The notes beneath the pieces are model-generated. The model saw only the letters and a program-made list of their open reading frames with translations. It had not been told where the DNA came from and ran no database searches. This document shows positions 58,238 through 64,000 of a DNA stretch of 64,000 bases, one piece after another (position 1 is the stretch's first letter; each line of letters opens with the position of its first letter). The stretch lies in contig JASGJW010000001.1 of assembly GCA_047601145.1 (NCBI GenBank), positions 930,001 through 994,000 of the forward strand, read 5' to 3'. Both the position numbers and the translations under genes were made by a program. Source of the DNA: UBA7672 sp047601145 (GTDB lineage: Bacteria > Pseudomonadota > Alphaproteobacteria > Caulobacterales > Hyphomonadaceae).

Positions 58238-59563
58238 TTACGGACTCGGCTTCGCCTTCAGATCGGCTGCGTATTTTTCGGCCTGCCGCATGACGCGGAT
58301 GAAATTGCCGCCCCAGATCTTCTTGATGTCCTCTTCCGAATAGCCCCGCCGGACGAGGCCGAGCGTTACGGCAAAGGAATCAGCGGCGTCCTGATAACCC
58401 TCGATGCCGCTGCCATGGTTGAAGTCGGTGCCAATGCCGACATGGTCGATGCCGATACGCTTCACGATGTAGTCGATGTGATCGATCATGATGTCGACGG
58501 TCGCAGGCCCAAGAGCTTCCCGGATGGCTTTGGAGAACGTTTCCTTGGCCGCGGGGTCAGAAAGCTCCCAGTAGAGCTCGTAAGGATAGGAGTAGGTGGG
58601 GGGCAGTCCCGCAGCGCTCCGCGCCTTTGCAATGGCGGCAAGCTTTTCCGGCGTCGAGAAGTTGATGAGGTAGGCCGAGAACGGGGCGACATGAATGACG
58701 CCGCCCGTTTCGCCGATCCGGTCGATTTCTTCGTCCGACAGGTTCCGCGTCGCATCCGAGATGGCACGGACGTTGGAGTGGCTTGCGATGACCGGGGTCT
58801 TTGAGCGCGCAATCGTCGCAAGCGTTGAGGCTTTCGACGCCTGCGAGACGTCAACCACCCCGCCCAGTTCGTTGATGCGATCGATAGCGGCAAGGCCGAG
58901 GGCCGAGAGGCCCCTGTTTAGGTCGGGTTCGTAAAGACGCGTCTTCGGATCGTGGAAGGGGCGGGAGGAGTCCGAGAAGTCATTGTGCGCAAGGTGGTTG
59001 AGCGCAAACACTCGCGCGCCTGCCTGATAGAATGTGTCCAGCGCCGAGACCTTGCCCTCCAGCGATCTCGCATTCTGGAATCCCAGGATGAGAGCGGTCT
59101 TGCCGCTCGCACGAATGGACAGGATCTCATCTGCTGACTTCGCGATCGCAACCGTGTCCGAATTCGCAGCCGCCAGCGCCTCTATTGCGGCGAGCTTTTC
59201 GTCGGCTTCCTTGCGCGCTTCGGCATCCGCCGCGCGCGTACGCGCTCCCGGCCCGACGGCAATCGACATGACGACTGCGCCAACGCCACCAGCCTTCAGC
59301 TTGGTGGGATCGACTTTTGAGAGACCATCGGCGCTCAGAAAGTTTGCCGCTGTCGAGGGCACAACAATATCGGCATGCGCATCGAGAACCAGCGCGCTTT
59401 GGTGGATGGCGCGAGCGCGGGCCTCCAGGCTCGCTTCAGTTTCTGCCGGTGTCGTCTTTGTAACTTCGGCCGGCGGGGCGCATGCTGACAGCGTGGCGGC
59501 GAATACGATGGCGGCCGCGAATTTTCCGACGTTACGACGCGAGAGGGGATTGGCAGGCAGCAT
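58238..59563 (-). CDS. Dipeptidase, M19 family (membrane dipeptidase)
   Basis: A 441-residue zinc dipeptidase of the renal dipeptidase family, lipidated (lipobox LSAC after VFAATL). Zinc ligands lie in DAHADIV, HLAHNDF and ASHSNVRAI, and a late HVGIGTDFNHG is conserved. It cleaves dipeptides, including those with D-residues. It is convergent with hipA, and the D-aminoacylase-like gene is divergent from it. Confidence 0.92.
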   Translation of the reverse strand: MLPANPLSRRNVGKFAAAIVFAATLSACAPPAEVTKTTPAETEASLEARARAIHQSALVLDAHADIVVPSTAANFLSADGLSKVDPTKLKAGGVGAVVMSIAVGPGARTRAADAEARKEADEKLAAIEALAAANSDTVAIAKSADEILSIRASGKTALILGFQNARSLEGKVSALDTFYQAGARVFALNHLAHNDFSDSSRPFHDPKTRLYEPDLNRGLSALGLAAIDRINELGGVVDVSQASKASTLATIARSKTPVIASHSNVRAISDATRNLSDEEIDRIGETGGVIHVAPFSAYLINFSTPEKLAAIAKARSAAGLPPTYSYPYELYWELSDPAAKETFSKAIREALGPATVDIMIDHIDYIVKRIGIDHVGIGTDFNHGSGIEGYQDAADSFAVTLGLVRRGYSEEDIKKIWGGNFIRVMRQAEKYAADLKAKPSP

Positions 59564-59798
59564 TGGGTGCGCTCCGGATTGGGCGTCGGCGATCGAAGCT
59601 CAGGTTCCATGACGGGCTCTGCCGGCACAAGTGCTCACGCAGGCCAATTTCGTTTCCGGGGAGGGCTTCCCTAGGGGGACGTTGGGTGGACGTTGAGCTG
59701 AGGCTGCATGAACGGAGGACGTCGGCGGCTTTTTTGCCTGCATTGCAAAACCGGACTACGCTCTTAGCGCCTTTCCAATGCTGCGCAGGAGGCCTCGC

Positions 59799-61535
59799 GT
59801 GACGGAGACGTCCTTCGATCTGGTCATACGCGGCGGGGCCGTGGTCGACGGCACGGGCGCTTCCGCCTTCGAAGCTGATGTGGGCATCAGCCAAGGCGTC
59901 ATTGCCGAGGTCGGCGCGATCAAGGGATCAGGAAAAGAAGAGATCGACGCTAGCGGCCAGCTGGTGACGCCTGGCTTCGTCGACATCCATACCCACTATG
60001 ATGGCCAGGCGACCTGGGATGGCCGGATGAACCCATCCTCCTGGCACGGCGTCACGACCGCCATCATGGGCAATTGCGGTGTTGGCTTTGCGCCTTGCCG
60101 GCCTGACGATCACGCCCGGCTGATCCAGCTCATGGAGGGCGTTGAAGACATCCCGTTCCCCGTTCTGTCGGAAGGTCTGCCGTGGACGTGGGAGAGCTAT
60201 CCCGACTATCTCGATAGCCTCGCGGCGCGTCAGTTCGACATGGATATCGGAAGCCAGCTGCCGCATGCGGCGCTGCGTGTCTACGTAATGGGCATGCGCG
60301 GCGTGAACCGCGAGCCTGCGACCCCGCAGGATATCCAGGCGATGGGCAATCTTGCCGAAGCCGCGATGAAAGCCGGCGCGATCGGGTTCGGCACGTCGCG
60401 GACGCTCAATCACCGTTCGTCCGATGGATCTCCGATCGCGACGCTGACTGCAGGCGAGGACGAATTGCTTGGCATCGCCAGGGCGATGTCGCGCGCCGGC
60501 TCGGGTGTCCTGCAGGTCGTCAGCGATTTTCTGGATCCCGAAGCTGAGTTCGACATGCTGCAGCGCGTGGTCTCGGCGTCAGGCCGGCCGCTGTCATTCA
60601 GTCTCGTACAGAGCCCGCGGAAGCCCGAGCTCTACAAATATCTTCTCGAAAGGCTTGGGGCCGCGCGCGATGCCGGGCTGCCAATGCGTGCACAGACCGC
60701 GAGCCGACCTGTCGGCGTGCTGTTCGGGCTGGAGCTGACGCTCAATCCCTTCAGCTTTCATCCCAGCTATCGCGCAATCCGGGATCGTCCGCTCGCCGAG
60801 CGCGTCGCAGCTCTTCGCGATCCGGTATTCTGGTCGCGGCTGCGGAGCGAAGATCAGGAAGCCGCCGCCCGTGCGATCGGTGTGTTGCCGACGTCGAACT
60901 GGGACAACGTCTTCTGTCTCGCAGAGGAGCCCGACTACGAGCCCCTGCGCGAGGATGCGATCGGCGCCGTAGCTGCACGAGCGGGCAAGGACCCCTACGA
61001 GATCGCGCGGGAGCAACTCCTGAGCCGCGATGGACGCGGGATGCTCTACGTTCCGTTCCTCAACTATGCCGAGTTCAACCTTGATGCTGCTCACACGATG
61101 CTGAGCCACCCGGGCGTCGTGCCTGGACTTTCCGACGGCGGGGCGCATGTCGGGATGATCTGCGATGGCAGCTTCCCGACGACAAACCTCGTTCACTGGG
61201 CGCGCGACCGGCGCCGCGGGCCAAAGTTTGCGCTCGAACGCATGATCAAGGCGCAGTGCCGCGACACTGCCGAGACGGTCGGCCTCCATGATCGCGGCAT
61301 TATCGCGCCTGGCTATCGCGCGGACATCAATGTGATTGCGTACGACCGCCTCAGGCTCAAAGCCCCGGAGGTCGTTCATGACCTTCCTGCCGGCGGCCGG
61401 CGCCTGATCCAGCGGGCCGAAGGATACACGGCCACACTCGTAGGCGGCGCAATCACCTACCGCGAGGGCGAGGCAACCGGCGCCTTGCCCGGGCGATTGC
61501 TGCGAGGGCCGTCGGCTGCTCCGACGCGGCATTAG
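59799..61535 (+). CDS. N-acyl-D-amino-acid deacylase family amidohydrolase
   Basis: A 578-residue amidohydrolase-fold enzyme. The first metal site is DIHTHYDGQ. The Cys of NCGVGF is the unusual ligand in D-aminoacylases. SDGGAHVGMICDG is the late metal/catalytic Asp region. The N-terminus DLVIRGGAVVDGTG is typical. The GTG at 59799 follows AGGAGG by six bases. It hydrolyses N-acyl-D-amino acids or related amides. It stands near a dipeptidase and an M28 peptidase, suggesting peptidoglycan or D-peptide catabolism. Confidence 0.9.
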   Translation: MTETSFDLVIRGGAVVDGTGASAFEADVGISQGVIAEVGAIKGSGKEEIDASGQLVTPGFVDIHTHYDGQATWDGRMNPSSWHGVTTAIMGNCGVGFAPCRPDDHARLIQLMEGVEDIPFPVLSEGLPWTWESYPDYLDSLAARQFDMDIGSQLPHAALRVYVMGMRGVNREPATPQDIQAMGNLAEAAMKAGAIGFGTSRTLNHRSSDGSPIATLTAGEDELLGIARAMSRAGSGVLQVVSDFLDPEAEFDMLQRVVSASGRPLSFSLVQSPRKPELYKYLLERLGAARDAGLPMRAQTASRPVGVLFGLELTLNPFSFHPSYRAIRDRPLAERVAALRDPVFWSRLRSEDQEAAARAIGVLPTSNWDNVFCLAEEPDYEPLREDAIGAVAARAGKDPYEIAREQLLSRDGRGMLYVPFLNYAEFNLDAAHTMLSHPGVVPGLSDGGAHVGMICDGSFPTTNLVHWARDRRRGPKFALERMIKAQCRDTAETVGLHDRGIIAPGYRADINVIAYDRLRLKAPEVVHDLPAGGRRLIQRAEGYTATLVGGAITYREGEATGALPGRLLRGPSAAPTRH

Positions 61536-61661
61536 AGGTATTTCGGTCGCACCGCGCATCCAACGCCGATCAACGTCGCGTGTGCGCACACGAGTCGATC
61601 CTTTACCCCACTGACCACGGGTGGCATCAACAGTGGCCAGTAACGTTCAATCGGAGTCCGC

Positions 61662-64000
61662 ATGGCGCTCTCATTCACGCGTAAAGCCGTAGCTGTGGGT
61701 GTAGCACTCATCGCGCTTTCATCGTGTGCTGCTGTCTCAGCGTCCGATCAAGGCGCTGCAGCACCCGCGCAAGCCGCTTCGGCATCGCCGCCGACGAGCG
61801 CGGGCCCGGCAGCGCCGGCTGGTCCGCTGATTTCAAATCCGCGCCAGCTGACATTCGAGGGATTGCGGGCAGGCGAGGGCTATTTCTCTGCCGACGGCTC
61901 GCAAATGATTTTCCAGAGCGAGCGCCAGGCGGATAACCCGTTCTATCAGATGTACCTCATGGACATGTCGTCCGGAGACGTTCGCCGCGTATCGCCCGGC
62001 TATGGCAAGACCACCTGCGGCTGGATCCGCGGCGACAAGAAGCGTGTCATCTTTGCCTCGACCCAGGATGATCCCGACGCCCGCAAGAAGATGGCGGATG
62101 AGATCGCGTTCCGCAAAAGCGGCCAGACGCGTCGATACTCGTGGGACTATGACCCGACCTACGACATCCAGGAATTCGATCTTGCGACGGGCAAGTACAC
62201 CAACCTCACGCACACACCGGGTTATGACGCGGAAGGGGCGTACTCGCCGGATGGAAAGCAGATCGTATTCTCCTCGAACCGCGCCGCCTATGGACGCGCG
62301 CTCTCCGACAAAGAGAAGGCGCAGCTCGAGCTCGATCCATCCTACTTCCTCGATGTCTATGTGATGAATGCCGACGGATCGAACGTCCGTCAGCTCACCA
62401 ATTCACCTGGGTATGACGGCGGCACCTTCTGGAGCCCGGATGGATCGCGGATCATCTGGCGTCGCTTCTCCGAAGATGGCGCGCGCGCTGAAGTCTACAC
62501 GATGAAGGCGGACGGCACGGACCAGCGCAAGATCACCAGTCTCGGGGCGCTGTCCTGGGCGCCGATCTTCCACCCGTCGGGCGACTACATCATCTTCTCA
62601 ACCAACGTCCTCGGCTTTGCGAACTTCGAACTCTACCTCGTCGACGCAGCCGGAAAACGTGAGCCGGTTCGTGTGACGGAGCGCGAAGGCTTTGACAGTC
62701 TTCCGATGTTTCATCCGGACGGCCGCCATATTGCCTGGACCTCGAACGGCACCGGCAACAAGACATCGCAGATTTTCCAGGCCGACTGGAATGATGCTGA
62801 GGCGCGCCGCCTGCTCGGCCTGGACGCCACAGGCGGGCTTGTCGCCAATTTCACACCGCCGGCAGTAGCCACAACCAGTGCTGACATCTCCGAGGCAGAC
62901 CTTCGCCGCCACGTCGGAATACTTGCTTCCGATGAAATGGAGGGTCGGCTGACCGGCGCTCCCGGCGGCAAACGCGCAGCCGAGTATGTGGCAGCTGCCT
63001 TCAAGTCCTACGGCCTGGAGCCCGCGGGCGATGCGGGCACGTACATGCAGAGCTTCGAGTTCACGGCCGGTGTTTCGCTGGGAGCGGAGAACGCGCTCAA
63101 CGTAGCAATTGACGGACGGACGACGGCCCTGAAGGCTGATGCCGATTGGCGGCCACTATCGTTCTCACGCACCGGACCTGTTGCTCCGGCGGAGGTCGTC
63201 TTCGCGGGTTATGGTATCTTGGCGCCAAAGGATGGAGCAAACGCAGAGTACGATTCCTACGCCCATCTCGATGTCGCCGGGAAATGGGTCATGGTCTATC
63301 GCGGGCTGCCCAACGACGTGGATTCGAAAACCCGCATCCACCTCTCGCGCTTTTCCGATATTCGCTACAAGGCCTCGACCGCCCGCGCGAACAAGGCGGC
63401 AGGCATAATCTTTGCGCCTGCACCGGGCATCGACGCTGAGGACCTGCCCAAACTGTCGTACGAGACCGGATCCGGGGCGGCCGCTATCCCCGTCCTCGCA
63501 GTCGGCCGGAAAGCTGCAGGCGAGATGCTTGCGCGCGCAAAGACCGATCTTGCTGCACTCAACAGACAACTCGATGCCGGCGAGATGGTTGCGGGGCTGC
63601 CAATCCCCGATGTCAAAGTGAGCGGCAATATCTCGCTCGTTTATGAGCGTAGGAACGGCTTCAACGTCCTTGGCAGGCTTGACCTCAACGGCCCCGCCTC
63701 TGCGCCATCCGTGATCATCGGGGCGCATCTGGATCATCTGGGGCGGGGGGAAGCATCAGGCTCTCTGGCGCGAGCTGATGAGCGCGGCCAGATCCACCAT
63801 GGCGCTGATGACAATGCCTCCGGCGTTGCCGGCTTGCTCGAGATCGCGGAATTCCTGGCTGCCGAGCGTAAGGCAGGTCGCCTGCAGGGTGTTCGGGATG
63901 TCGTCTTTGCTGCTTGGGAGGGCGAGGAGCTAGGGCTGCTCGGCTCTTCCTACCATGTCGAGCAAGCTCAGAAGGCGGCAGGTGCGCAGACGCTGGGCGG
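61662..64000 (+). CDS. TolB-like propeller / M28 metallopeptidase, partial
   Basis: At least 779 residues, running off the right edge. Lipobox LSSC follows KAVAVGVALIA, so it is a lipoprotein. Residues about 55-390 contain repeated TolB/PD40-type blades (YSPDGKQIVFSSNR, WSPDGSRIIWRR, FHPDGRHIAWTS). A PA-like insert and the M28 peptidase follow, with zinc ligands in HLDHLG, DDNASG and EGEELGLLG. ATG 61662 has GGAG six bases upstream. It is probably an aminopeptidase on the periplasmic or outer-membrane face; the extreme C-terminus is missing from the window. Confidence 0.9.
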   Translation, partial: MALSFTRKAVAVGVALIALSSCAAVSASDQGAAAPAQAASASPPTSAGPAAPAGPLISNPRQLTFEGLRAGEGYFSADGSQMIFQSERQADNPFYQMYLMDMSSGDVRRVSPGYGKTTCGWIRGDKKRVIFASTQDDPDARKKMADEIAFRKSGQTRRYSWDYDPTYDIQEFDLATGKYTNLTHTPGYDAEGAYSPDGKQIVFSSNRAAYGRALSDKEKAQLELDPSYFLDVYVMNADGSNVRQLTNSPGYDGGTFWSPDGSRIIWRRFSEDGARAEVYTMKADGTDQRKITSLGALSWAPIFHPSGDYIIFSTNVLGFANFELYLVDAAGKREPVRVTEREGFDSLPMFHPDGRHIAWTSNGTGNKTSQIFQADWNDAEARRLLGLDATGGLVANFTPPAVATTSADISEADLRRHVGILASDEMEGRLTGAPGGKRAAEYVAAAFKSYGLEPAGDAGTYMQSFEFTAGVSLGAENALNVAIDGRTTALKADADWRPLSFSRTGPVAPAEVVFAGYGILAPKDGANAEYDSYAHLDVAGKWVMVYRGLPNDVDSKTRIHLSRFSDIRYKASTARANKAAGIIFAPAPGIDAEDLPKLSYETGSGAAAIPVLAVGRKAAGEMLARAKTDLAALNRQLDAGEMVAGLPIPDVKVSGNISLVYERRNGFNVLGRLDLNGPASAPSVIIGAHLDHLGRGEASGSLARADERGQIHHGADDNASGVAGLLEIAEFLAAERKAGRLQGVRDVVFAAWEGEELGLLGSSYHVEQAQKAAGAQTLG

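Overview
The window is a high-G+C, densely coded stretch of an alphaproteobacterial chromosome, most likely Caulobacterales and possibly Hyphomonadaceae. The evidence is the lineage-typical core genes: rcdA (DUF1465, protease adaptor for CtrA degradation) next to a DUF1192 gene, trcR (DUF1013), an rpmE plus MsbA-like ABC exporter pair, and a tkt-gap-pgk-fba block beside zapA with a DUF4164 gene. I saw no rRNA, tRNA, CRISPR array, intact insertion sequence, integrase or transposase.

0-27 kb is mostly envelope, export, stress and catabolic genes. It holds an OhrR-type regulator, two tandem DUF4139 proteins, an M13 peptidase, a cytochrome P450, an HtrA-like protease, dodecin, an M20 peptidase and a TetR/reductase pair. 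Next come an RcnB-like protein, two paralogous secreted proteins of unknown function, and a large protein with redoxin, cytochrome c, copper-monooxygenase and EF-hand parts. MacAB, a Cys-rich lipoprotein, a TetR/DUF4386 operon opposite a small monooxygenase, a glycosyltransferase-like protein and a TonB-dependent receptor follow.

27-42 kb is a housekeeping and cell-cycle region: two divergent DUF465 genes, chrA, trcR, a quinone oxidoreductase, DUF1192, rcdA, a DUF1275 protein, a lipoprotein, rpmE, an ABC exporter, a YCII protein, a frameshifted 2-oxoglutarate oxygenase, an inositol monophosphatase-like protein, thiE, DUF1272, a GMC oxidoreductase, and a fusion protein with a deoxyribosyltransferase/TIR-like domain and a PLD-like domain. 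42-52.4 kb is one long minus-strand run carrying the central carbon genes fba, pgk, gap and tkt, with redox and unknown genes between them. A degenerate copy of the pgk 3' end lies beyond the aldo/keto reductase gene, so that gene sits between two pgk tails.

52.4-64 kb holds DUF4164, a small membrane protein, zapA, a flavoprotein and an SDR. Then comes a small accessory island of about 55.4-58.2 kb with an unknown gene, an XRE regulator and a hipBA module with its own operator array in AT-richer DNA. The right end is a peptide and D-amino-acid catabolism group: M19 dipeptidase, N-acyl-D-amino-acid deacylase, and a TolB-propeller/M28 peptidase that runs off the edge.

The best candidates for something undescribed are the 40.75-42.17 kb fusion protein, the 15.1-17.1 kb multi-domain copper protein, the pgk-tail duplication, and several leader hairpins that could mask ribosome binding sites.
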